Shown piece after piece: positions 41,027 through 48,609 of a DNA stretch of 57,284 nt. This DNA comes from CAYWRO01 sp964460345 (GTDB taxonomy: Bacteria > Planctomycetota > Phycisphaerae > Phycisphaerales > UBA1924), in NCBI GenBank assembly GCA_964460345.1, contig CAYWRO010000018.1, positions 1-57,284 of the forward strand. The letters run 5' to 3'. The position numbers and the translations under genes are program-made. Position 1 is the first letter of the stretch, and the number at the start of each line of letters is the position of its first letter. The notes beneath the pieces were generated by a model. The model was not told where the DNA came from. It worked only from the letters and a program-made list of their open reading frames with translations, and searched no databases.

Positions 41027-43792
41027 TCATTCAGCGAGCCGGGCCCGGACGGCCTGCAGCCGCTTGCGGTGGATCTCGCGATCCGGCTCCAGAATCGTCA
41101 ATGCCTCAATATGACGGGCCGCGGTTTTGAAGTCGCGCCTTTGCAGTGCGATCGTGGCCGCCAGTTCCCGCCAATCGGCGTCATACGGGGCGATCTGCGT
41201 CGCACGTTCCGCTTTCGCCGCCGCGGGTTCGGCCTGGCCTGCCGCGCGGTACCGCTTGGCCAACTCAACCGCCCACGTCGCCGCGCGGGTCTCGCGGGCA
41301 TCCAGGTATTCCAGGTGCGGAATGGCGTCGGCGGGCTCGCCCGCCTCTCCGCTGAGGTACAACATCGCCAGCGCCCGATGTGGCATGGGATCGACCGGGC
41401 GTGCCGCGGCGTACGACTCAAGCAGATCGACCATCTCAGCCGTCGGTTGCCCCCGGTTTGCATTCAGCGCGCGCTCCACGGCGAGGGCGAGGACGCCCGG
41501 ATGTTCGGGGTGTTCGCTCCGCCAGCGGTCGACCATCTCATCTGTCAACGCGGGCTGGCTGAGGGCGAAGGGTTCGACGCTTCCGCCTCCGCCGGCCGCC
41601 ACCAGTGCGGCGTCTTCGGCAAGCCGCTCGAGGCCCGCTTCGGCACCCGCCCGGCGTGCCGGGTCGGCCAGCGCCTCGGCGATGAGCAGCTGCTCCGTCG
41701 TCGGCGTGCCCTCCGGGAGCGCCAGCCCCCAGGCGATGACCTGTCCGCGTGCCCACTCGCGGAACTGCTCCATGAATGAATCACGCGACGTTCCCAGCAC
41801 TTGTTCAAAGGCGACCGGCTCCGGCACGCCCTCGGCGTACAAATCCATCAGGTCGAGCGGGGCGCGTTCACCCCAACGCTTGACGATGAACTCGTACATC
41901 CAGTGCCCCTGGGCGTACGCCTGGGCGCGATCCGTCGGCTTCTCCGGGCGCACGAACGCAATGTTGATCCCTTCGAGGTCGAAGAGCGTCCCTTCCTGCA
42001 AGGCCCGGGCCAGCAGGATGCACGTGTCATAATCGCGCGGCGCGAACTCCACGAAGACCGCGGCGGCCTCCGTGAACCAGTGCGGAATCCGGTTGTTGGT
42101 TCGCGAAAGCGTCACCGTGTGGGCATACTCATGCCGCAGCACGCGGACCCAGTCGTAGACGCCGAGGTGATTGGCGCCCTCGCGCGGAGCCTCCATCGCG
42201 ATTACCGGCCCGGTGCTCGCCGCGATCGTGTGGATCCGCGGCATCCCGGCGATGCGGACGCCGAACCACTTGTGGTCCGGAAGCAGTTCGATGACCGTCT
42301 TCTGCGCCGGCTCGTGATCGAAGCCGCCGCCGGTGGAGGCCGTAACCAGCCGGTGGTTCTCCTCAAGCGGAGCGAGCATCTCCCGGGCGAGGACCTCATC
42401 GACGCCGGGGCGGTAGCGCACGATGAAGTGGTCGCTCTCGACGGTCGAGTAGCCGCGAAGCTCGCGCGCCAGGCGGAGGGAGTTCTCCGCACGGATATTG
42501 AAGGGATCGAGTTCGTAGGCGCGTTCGAGCGCAGCGATGGCCTCTGCATCGCGCCCGCTCTGCATCTCCAGAAGGCCCAGCTCGATCCACGGCTCGGGCC
42601 AGTTCGGCAGCCGCTCCGCCGCGCGCTGGAGGTACTCCGCCGCGGCTTCGTACTGCCTCGCCTCGCTGAGGACGGCGCCGACCTCAAAGAGCGCCAGGGG
42701 AGAGCCGGGTGAAATCGCGTCAAACTCCGCGAGCAGGTCTTCCACCTGGCGGTAGTTGAAGCGCGCGGCCTCGACGGCACACTTCAGCGCGAGCACCTCG
42801 CGCATCTTCGGGTATGCCTCGGCGGCGGGCTTCAGCGCCGCCCAAGCGCCGTGCGCATCGCGTTGCCGCAGGCGCGCGCGGCACCGGATCATCGCCGCCC
42901 ACGGCTGCACGATGTCGTTGTCCGGCCCGACGCCGGCATTCTTCTCCAGCCGCAGGGCGACCGCCTCGGCATTCGCGAAGTTGAACCCATCGACGCCCAT
43001 GCGGCCGATGATCGCCCACGCAGCGGCAACCTGCGGGTTCAGCGCAAGCGTCTGCTGAAGCGCCTCGGCCGCCTTGGCGGGATTGTCCTTGGCATAGAGG
43101 AGTTCCGCCTCCGCCAGATATGTCGGCCAGTACAGCCGGTCGATGCGCTCGCGCGCCTGGCCGAGCGCGTTCATCATGGCATGGAAATCTGCCGCGCCGC
43201 CGGCGCCCCCGCCGACAATGCGCGACCGCACGATCAGCATGCGCACCGCTTCGACGATGTTCGCCGCATCCGACGCAGCGCCGCGGAGAACCACGCGCTG
43301 AGCGGCCTCCGCTTCTGCGACCGCCGCGTCAAAGCGCCCGAGTTGCTCCAGAGCCTCCACGCGGAGACGAATGGCCCGCATGGACGTCGGCTCGGCCAGC
43401 AACCGGAGCGCCTCTTCGCACTCGCCCCGAAGCACCATCGCCTCGGCGCGATCTTCCACGTCGGCGGTCATCTCCAACGCCGGATCGTTGAGCGCCCCGC
43501 GCAGCAGCGCCGCCGCGGCCGCCGCGTCCGGAGAATCGATGTCGCTCTCCCGCCACACCCCGTGGAAGAGCCGCAGATCGCGCCCTTCATCACCCCGGAG
43601 GTACTCCGACTCCAGCAGGCGGGAGACGGAGGGCGCGAGGCCCGGCGCGGCGGCAGGCTCGGTCGCCGCCTCCGCCGGGGTTTCGGCGAAGTCATCGGGA
43701 CGGATGGTCTGCGCACCGACCATGCCCGGGGCAGTCAGCGTCCCGGCGATGGCGAGCATCGCGATCAGTCTGGCGCGTGTGTGGTGCTCCAT
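41027..43792 (-). CDS. Exported TPR protein with gluzincin-like peptidase domain
   Basis: 921 residues. Signal peptide LIAMLAIAGTLTAPGMVGAQ. Residues about 100-440 form TPR-like helices (EYLQRAAERLPNWPEPWIEL, then GLLEMQSGRDAEAIAALERA). A peptidase-MA-like domain follows: HEYAH (about residue 554, HExxH zinc motif) and, downstream, WFTEAAAVFVEF, whose Glu is the third ligand, as in gluzincins. The C-terminal 230 residues return to TPR-like helices. ATG 43792 is supported by GGTG-type SD sequence only weakly. Gap of 43 bp to the upstream LolA-like gene suggests one operon. Function unknown; an exported scaffold or protease is likely. Confidence 0.75.
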   Translation of the reverse strand: MEHHTRARLIAMLAIAGTLTAPGMVGAQTIRPDDFAETPAEAATEPAAAPGLAPSVSRLLESEYLRGDEGRDLRLFHGVWRESDIDSPDAAAAAALLRGALNDPALEMTADVEDRAEAMVLRGECEEALRLLAEPTSMRAIRLRVEALEQLGRFDAAVAEAEAAQRVVLRGAASDAANIVEAVRMLIVRSRIVGGGAGGAADFHAMMNALGQARERIDRLYWPTYLAEAELLYAKDNPAKAAEALQQTLALNPQVAAAWAIIGRMGVDGFNFANAEAVALRLEKNAGVGPDNDIVQPWAAMIRCRARLRQRDAHGAWAALKPAAEAYPKMREVLALKCAVEAARFNYRQVEDLLAEFDAISPGSPLALFEVGAVLSEARQYEAAAEYLQRAAERLPNWPEPWIELGLLEMQSGRDAEAIAALERAYELDPFNIRAENSLRLARELRGYSTVESDHFIVRYRPGVDEVLAREMLAPLEENHRLVTASTGGGFDHEPAQKTVIELLPDHKWFGVRIAGMPRIHTIAASTGPVIAMEAPREGANHLGVYDWVRVLRHEYAHTVTLSRTNNRIPHWFTEAAAVFVEFAPRDYDTCILLARALQEGTLFDLEGINIAFVRPEKPTDRAQAYAQGHWMYEFIVKRWGERAPLDLMDLYAEGVPEPVAFEQVLGTSRDSFMEQFREWARGQVIAWGLALPEGTPTTEQLLIAEALADPARRAGAEAGLERLAEDAALVAAGGGGSVEPFALSQPALTDEMVDRWRSEHPEHPGVLALAVERALNANRGQPTAEMVDLLESYAAARPVDPMPHRALAMLYLSGEAGEPADAIPHLEYLDARETRAATWAVELAKRYRAAGQAEPAAAKAERATQIAPYDADWRELAATIALQRRDFKTAARHIEALTILEPDREIHRKRLQAVRARLAE

Positions 43793-43835
43793 CACCTGTC
43801 CATTCGCTTGTGTCCGCCGCCATCCTTCCGAAGGT

Positions 43836-44774
43836 CTACTCCTGGCCGCGCGCATCGCGGCGCAGGTCGTCGGCTTGCACCTCCCACCCAGTGGGTGGAG
43901 TGGTACTAAAAATGCCTTCTCCAACGTCGGCGTTCACGACGATGTTGGCAAGGTTCACATCGGCCTTGGAGTCGTCCGTGTTGATCGTCCGGGCCTTGAT
44001 CGGCAGGAGATAGTCCGCCTGGTCGTCGCCATCGGCATCGTGCCGCGTGTACCAGATGCGTACCTCGTTGAAGTCCTCGGCTTCCTCGGCTCCGGGCTTC
44101 GGTACGAGGCGCAACTGCACCGTTCCCTTCAACTTGGGGGGCATTCGGCCCTGCTCGAAGCCAGCTTCAGGCTCAAGCAACTCAGCCTCGAACCGCTTGA
44201 GAATCTCGTCTTTTCGCTGGCCGATCGGGATCGGGAACGGGCCCTCACCGATCGCCAGCGGATCCACTTCCTCTTCCGGGCCCGCTACCACCCGCTTAAT
44301 CGCAAACTTCCGGGCCGGTACAAGTTCCAGCAGGATGCGGCCGTCGAAGATGTAGCTCTTCTCCTCCTCATGGAGGACCCAGACGCCCTCCTCGTCGCTC
44401 GGGAGGTACAACTCCGAGAAATCGACGCGGAACGCACGCTGGCCTTCACCCTCGGCTTCCGCGGCGGCGTTGCCGGTGCTGAAGTACAGCGTCCCTCTGC
44501 GCTTCTGCTTCTCGTTGCCTTCGAGGGGGCCGTACTCGTTGGCGAGTTCAACCGCGGCACGCACGGTGTTGATGTCCTCGTCCCCGGTCTCCAGCACGGT
44601 CAGGAGGTGGTCGGCGTCCCGGAAGTTTGCTGGGATACCCCCCTGTTCCTGGGATGATCCTGCGGCCGATAACGTCGCGGCGAATCCAAAAAAGACCCCG
44701 ACAAGAGCCGCTCCGCGGCGGGCCTTCGCAGGCCGGATTGCCCTCACACGCACTGTGTTCGCCATTTCCCGCAT
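43836..44774 (-). CDS. Exported LolA-like lipoprotein-carrier family protein
   Basis: 312 residues. The N terminus has a signal (RRGAALVGVFFGFAATLSAA) after a basic stretch. The mature domain resembles the LolA/LolB-type beta-barrel used for lipoprotein handling: GTLYFSTGNAAA, RAFRVDFSELYLPSDEEGVW, YIFDGRILLELVPAR, FKRVV-like FAIKRVV, then VRIWYTRHDADGDDQADYLL and INTDDSKADVNLANIVVN. By eye only. ATG 44774 is chosen over 44765 for the GAGGGTGG upstream. It is the first gene of a probable operon with the TPR/gluzincin protein. Confidence 0.55.
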   Translation of the reverse strand: MREMANTVRVRAIRPAKARRGAALVGVFFGFAATLSAAGSSQEQGGIPANFRDADHLLTVLETGDEDINTVRAAVELANEYGPLEGNEKQKRRGTLYFSTGNAAAEAEGEGQRAFRVDFSELYLPSDEEGVWVLHEEEKSYIFDGRILLELVPARKFAIKRVVAGPEEEVDPLAIGEGPFPIPIGQRKDEILKRFEAELLEPEAGFEQGRMPPKLKGTVQLRLVPKPGAEEAEDFNEVRIWYTRHDADGDDQADYLLPIKARTINTDDSKADVNLANIVVNADVGEGIFSTTPPTGWEVQADDLRRDARGQE

Positions 44775-44869
44775 TTCCACCCTCTTCAAACGCCCATCGC
44801 CCCCCGGATTGTTCGCCCCTCTGCCGGGTGAATCTGACAGTTCAGTTCGGCAAAGCAGGAGGCCGTTCA

Positions 44870-45196
44870 ATGAATCCCCTTCGGCGCGTCATCGTGTTTG
44901 TCTTCTCAGTGGCGATCCTGGGCCAGGCGATTGTGCTCTGGGGGGCCACCGGATCCAAAAACACCACCAGCATCCCCAGCCGCGGCGGGTTGAAGTTCGT
45001 GGGAGCGACAGTGCCGGTCTCCACCGCACCCCAGGATGCACAGAGGCAGGCCGGCGAGTTCCACTTTGGCTTGCTTCCTTCGACCGCCGCGGCGGTGATC
45101 GGGCCGGAGTCCGTCTCCCTCGTGACGCTCGGGGCCCCGGCGCTGTTGCTGGCGCTGATGGCGATGGCCCCCGCGGGCGACCGGAAGAAGGCCTGA
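44870..45196 (+). CDS. Small membrane protein, hypothetical
   Basis: 108 residues; ATG 44870 has GCAGGAGG (44855-44862) at 7 nt. One N-terminal hydrophobic segment (RRVIVFVFSVAILGQAIVLW), a soluble middle of about 50 residues, and a C-terminal hydrophobic segment (SLVTLGAPALLLALMAMA) followed by GDRKKA. The order GPES, hydrophobic segment, basic tail looks like a PEP-CTERM-type sorting signal, but the PEP core is not exact. Function unknown. It is divergent from the LolA-like gene. Confidence 0.6.
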   Translation: MNPLRRVIVFVFSVAILGQAIVLWGATGSKNTTSIPSRGGLKFVGATVPVSTAPQDAQRQAGEFHFGLLPSTAAAVIGPESVSLVTLGAPALLLALMAMAPAGDRKKA

Positions 45197-45364
45197 TACG
45201 AGCACCTTCACCCCCCCGCGTCCGCCGTCGCCGGCATCTGACCAGGCCGCCCGGAGGGACGCCGCCGGCCGGCGGGCGCGGGACCTGTTCAACTTCTGCC
45301 GTGCGCGGATCCGGAAACTCGGTCGCGGTGCTTCTTCTGCACTGCAGCGCCAACAATCCTGTCC

Positions 45365-45829
45365 ATGCGTTACAGGATCTGCAAAGCGTTCACCGTCGAA
45401 AGCGGCCACATGCTCAGCAAGCACCCGAGCGTGTGCCGGCATCCGCACGGCCACACGCGTCGAATCGAGGTCGTTTTGTCGTCCGAGACGCTGGACGAAG
45501 GCGACATGGTGTGCGATTTCAAGGCGGTCAAACTGGCGGTGGGGGAGTTCATCGAGAAGTTCGACCACGCGCTGGCGATCAACAGTGCAGATCCGCTTCG
45601 CGCCGATCTGGAGCGGGTAAGTCAGCGGCTCATTGTCTTTGAGGACGAGGATCCGACGACGGAAGTGATGGCGCGCCGCATTTACGAGTTTCTTGAGGCT
45701 GAAGTCAGGAGGGGTGGAACGTACACCGACGCCCGGGGAGGGACGTACCGCTTCCCGCCCGGCCTGGAGGTGGAACGGGTCCGCGTGGGGGAGACACCGT
45801 CAAGCTGGGCGGAGTACGGCCGGGCGTAA
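45365..45829 (+). CDS. QueD-like 6-carboxytetrahydropterin synthase family protein
   Basis: 154 residues of the 6-pyruvoyl-tetrahydropterin synthase fold. The N terminus FTVESGHMLSKHPSVCRHPHG then HTRRI holds the zinc histidines (SGH, HPHGH) and the catalytic Cys; KFDHALAIN carries the Asp/His pair; PTTEVMARRIYEFLEAE and RVGETPSSWAEY match the end. QueD makes carboxytetrahydropterin for queuosine; the family also makes other pterins, and no other queuosine gene is in view. ATG 45365 has no Shine-Dalgarno. It is a lone gene. Confidence 0.88.
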   Translation: MRYRICKAFTVESGHMLSKHPSVCRHPHGHTRRIEVVLSSETLDEGDMVCDFKAVKLAVGEFIEKFDHALAINSADPLRADLERVSQRLIVFEDEDPTTEVMARRIYEFLEAEVRRGGTYTDARGGTYRFPPGLEVERVRVGETPSSWAEYGRA

Positions 45830-45936
45830 CACTCGATCGCTCTTCCTCTTTCGGGGTGGTGTTGTTTCCCGTTTGATGCGATGCACGCGCCCGTCAGGGC
45901 AGCCGATCGGCCGGCGGAACCGCGGACCGCTTGCGC

Positions 45937-45945
45937 TGGTATGCT
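45937..45945 (+). promoter_or_regulatory. Extended -10 promoter candidate
   Basis: TGGTATGCT, an extended -10 (TGN plus TATGCT at 45940-45945), lies about 65 nt before ATG 46012. Near-identical TGGTATACT lies at 51874-51882. Confidence 0.4.
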
Positions 45946-46011
45946 TGTTTAGCGCGCGGGGTCGGCCCGCTGCGAGAACGGGGGGCACCCGCTCAAACAA
46001 GGAATGCACCG

Positions 46012-47415
46012 ATGAACAGCCGCACGAATCAAATTCTGCCGGTGGCCGTGGCGTCGCTCGTGCTCGCGGCCGGGCAGGCCGTCGGCATGCCGCAGCAGGA
46101 ACAGGCCCAGCCCGCGCAGCCACAGCAGCGGGCGCCGCAGAACCAGGCCCAGCAACAGGATGATCCTCAGGCCGAGCAGGAAGCGAAGCGCATCCTTGAT
46201 CGCGTCCGCCAGCATTACGCCGACGTCCAGGGCGTGACGGTGAAGGTCGACATGTCGACCACGATGCAGATGCAGGGTGAGGAGATCAAGCAGGAACAGC
46301 CGACGCTCGAGGTCGCCGCGGAACGGCCAAACAAGGCCGCGCTCCGCGTCAGCCAGAACGGCGAGCAGTACGCGTTGATTTCCGACGGTGACACGATGTG
46401 GCATTACATGGGGGATGTGCTCGACGCCTACACCGAGGAGCCGGCGCCGCAGTCCTTCGGCGACATCATCAACGCCGCGTCGTTCGGGCAGCAGCAGGAC
46501 AGTTCTTCGCTGCTCATGATGCCGCACATCATCGTCCTGGCGCTCATGGACGGTGAGCAGTTCAATCAGCTCATCGATGGGGCCCAGAGTGTGCGTTCCA
46601 TGGGTCAGGAAGAAGTCGACGGCAAGACCTATGACCGCCTGCGCATCGAAACGGACACAATCGACGCCGACATGTGGGTGCGCTCCGGCGAGGAGGCCTG
46701 GGTGGATCGCATTCAGCCGGACATGAGCAAGATGTTCGAAGGCATGCAGGGCATGGAGGGCGCCGAAGACTTCGCGCCGCCCAAGTTCGAAGTAGCCTTC
46801 CGCGAGTGGACGGAGCAGGAGCAGGTCGCTGAGGACGCGTTTGCATTCGATCCGCCGGATGATGCGAAGAAGGTCGCCTCACTCATGGAGGCGATGCAGG
46901 AACAGATGGGACAGGACATGGGCATGGGGGACCAGGCCCAGAACGATCTGCTCGGCAAGCCCGCGCCGGATGTAGAACTGCAACTGCTTAGCGGCGGCAC
47001 GATGTCGCTGGCGAAGCACAAGCAGAACAAGGAAATCGTCGTTCTCGATTTCTGGGCCACGTGGTGCCCTCCCTGCGTCCGCGGCCTGCCGCTTGTCTCC
47101 GGCGTAGCCAAGGAGTTCGCAGACAAGGGCGTCGTCTTCTACGCGGTTAACGTGCGTGAGCAGCCGGAAACGATCAAGGCGTTTCTTGAGAAGAACAAGC
47201 TGGATATCAAGGTGCCGCTGGACTCCGACGGCAAGGCCGGTGAGGCCTACGGCGTGACCGGCATTCCGCAGACCGTCATCATCGGCAAGGACGGGACGGT
47301 GCAGGCGGTGCATGTTGGATTTGCTCCGGGCTCGGAGAACCAGCTTCGCGATGAACTCGGGAAGCTCACCGCGGGCGAGTCACTGGTCGCCGTTCCGGAA
47401 GAGGTGGACGGCTAA
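46012..47415 (+). CDS. Exported DUF2092-like and thioredoxin fusion protein
   Basis: 467 residues. Signal peptide QILPVAVASLVLAAGQAVGM, then a Gln-rich linker (PQQEQAQPAQPQQRAPQNQA). Residues about 60-290 resemble the LolA-like DUF2092 domain (RVRQHYADVQGVTVKVDM, then ALISDGDTMWHYMGDVLDAY, DADMWVRSGEEAWVDRI). The last 150 residues are a TlpA/ResA-like redoxin domain with the active site FWATWCPPCVRGLP (Cys-Pro-Pro-Cys) and the cis-Pro VTGIPQTVII. The thioredoxin part should act as a periplasmic disulfide reductase. AAGGA stands before ATG 46012. Its stop codon overlaps that of the convergent dehydrogenase gene. Confidence 0.85.
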   Translation: MNSRTNQILPVAVASLVLAAGQAVGMPQQEQAQPAQPQQRAPQNQAQQQDDPQAEQEAKRILDRVRQHYADVQGVTVKVDMSTTMQMQGEEIKQEQPTLEVAAERPNKAALRVSQNGEQYALISDGDTMWHYMGDVLDAYTEEPAPQSFGDIINAASFGQQQDSSSLLMMPHIIVLALMDGEQFNQLIDGAQSVRSMGQEEVDGKTYDRLRIETDTIDADMWVRSGEEAWVDRIQPDMSKMFEGMQGMEGAEDFAPPKFEVAFREWTEQEQVAEDAFAFDPPDDAKKVASLMEAMQEQMGQDMGMGDQAQNDLLGKPAPDVELQLLSGGTMSLAKHKQNKEIVVLDFWATWCPPCVRGLPLVSGVAKEFADKGVVFYAVNVREQPETIKAFLEKNKLDIKVPLDSDGKAGEAYGVTGIPQTVIIGKDGTVQAVHVGFAPGSENQLRDELGKLTAGESLVAVPEEVDG

Positions 47416-48407
47416 GCGTCCGGCGCCACGAAACGCACAGGCGGCACGGTTGCCATGGTCTGCAACCCTGGACCGGCCTCGAGCAGACGATCGATCGCGT
47501 TGATCGTGATGGCCACGGTGGCGATGTCGCCGTGAACACCGCCTTTCAGGACGACGTCCAGCGGCGGTTCGCCTTCCACGACAATCCGGTCGTGCGGGTC
47601 ATTCTGCCCGATCGCCGCCTGAAAGATCAGCTCCGCCACGAGTCGGTCGCCGTCCCAGCCGCGCGCCACCTGGCGAACACCCGCGGCTGCGCCGACGGGG
47701 ATCCGGCCAAGTTCACACGCCAGTTCACGATCCGCCTTCACGGCTTCCAGCGTCTCTTCCCAGCGGTCGATGCGCAGGCCGAGGTAGTGGCAGGCGAAGT
47801 GCATTGACTCGCCCAGTCCGACATGGCGGAGCGAGCCGTCTCTCTTCCTCGCCTCGAACGCCGCATCGTCGAGAGTTGCTCCGATCTTCGCCTGAAACGG
47901 GACCCGCCGCGGCGTCGCATCCTGGATGCGCCACATCTTCAGGCCGGTCACCTTGCGGCAGACGGCCGTCAGTTCGACTGGAAGCGTGTCCATGAGAAAA
48001 CCGGGGTTTACGCCCGTGCCGAGGAGCCGGGCGCCAGTCCGCCGGGCCAGAGAATCGAGTTCGTTGGCGAGCGCTTCGTGCCGCAGCCAGGGATACAGCA
48101 GCTCCTCGCACGTGCTGATGCACGAGACGCCGCGTGAGAGAAGGAAGCGGTAGGTATCCGCGCATTTGCGGAGGTCGGAGGAGGTCGCCACGATCGCGCA
48201 GTCAACTTCGCTCAGGTTGGGGATGTTCTCAATCCCGTTTGAGATGATCGGGCCGTCGAGCCCCGCAACGACGTCCCCCAGCCGCTTCCCGGCAACCTCC
48301 GGGGCGACATCCGCCGCGGCGACGATGCGTCCGCGGCGGCGTTCCACAATCTGCGTGGCGATCATTCTTCCAAGCGGTCCGAGCCCCACGATGGCGAGAT
48401 TGCGCAT
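47412..48407 (-). CDS. DapB-like NAD(P)-dependent reductase
   Basis: 331 residues. N-terminal Rossmann fold with NLAIVGLGPLGRMIATQIVE and AAADVAPEVAGKRL. The DapB-like C-terminal part has RLLGTGVNPGFLMDTLPVEL, RIQDATPRRVPFQAKIGATL and VVLKGGVHGDIATVAITINA. The NPGFLMD signature is seen in 2,4-diaminopentanoate dehydrogenase-like proteins rather than in DapB itself, so the lysine-pathway assignment is not safe. AAAGGAACAGCC precedes ATG 48407, which is chosen because the Rossmann glycines follow at once. Its stop overlaps that of the thioredoxin fusion. Confidence 0.75.
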   Translation of the reverse strand: MRNLAIVGLGPLGRMIATQIVERRRGRIVAAADVAPEVAGKRLGDVVAGLDGPIISNGIENIPNLSEVDCAIVATSSDLRKCADTYRFLLSRGVSCISTCEELLYPWLRHEALANELDSLARRTGARLLGTGVNPGFLMDTLPVELTAVCRKVTGLKMWRIQDATPRRVPFQAKIGATLDDAAFEARKRDGSLRHVGLGESMHFACHYLGLRIDRWEETLEAVKADRELACELGRIPVGAAAGVRQVARGWDGDRLVAELIFQAAIGQNDPHDRIVVEGEPPLDVVLKGGVHGDIATVAITINAIDRLLEAGPGLQTMATVPPVRFVAPDA

Positions 48408-48573
48408 GGCTGTTCCTTTGACGGTCGGACTAACAACGCCTGCATGTTCCTTCGGGCGCAGCATACCGGGAGGCGGGCGTGCGCACAATGGGGACAAGCC
48501 GGGAGGTTGCCGGTTTCCCGTGCTGGGTCGGTCGCCGGCCCTCCGTCGGTGAGGGATGCCGCGTCGGAACGGG

Positions 48574-48601
48574 TTACAGTCGGGCGGCCGGCCGATACGA
48601 T
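48574..48601 (+). promoter_or_regulatory. Promoter candidate of kmo
   Basis: TTACAG (48574-48579), 16 nt, TACGAT (48596-48601), then 8 nt to ATG 48610; no Shine-Dalgarno. Suggests a leaderless mRNA. Confidence 0.45.
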
Positions 48602-48609
48602 CCTCTCCC

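Noticed and set aside
43371..44657. 428-residue plus-strand ORF over the TPR and LolA-like genes
   Set aside because: Wrong-frame product with no family features; the minus-strand genes have signal peptides and HEYAH.
47412..48407. 4-hydroxy-tetrahydrodipicolinate reductase DapB
   Set aside because: NPGFLMD and overall layout are closer to 2,4-diaminopentanoate dehydrogenase-like proteins; no dap genes nearby.
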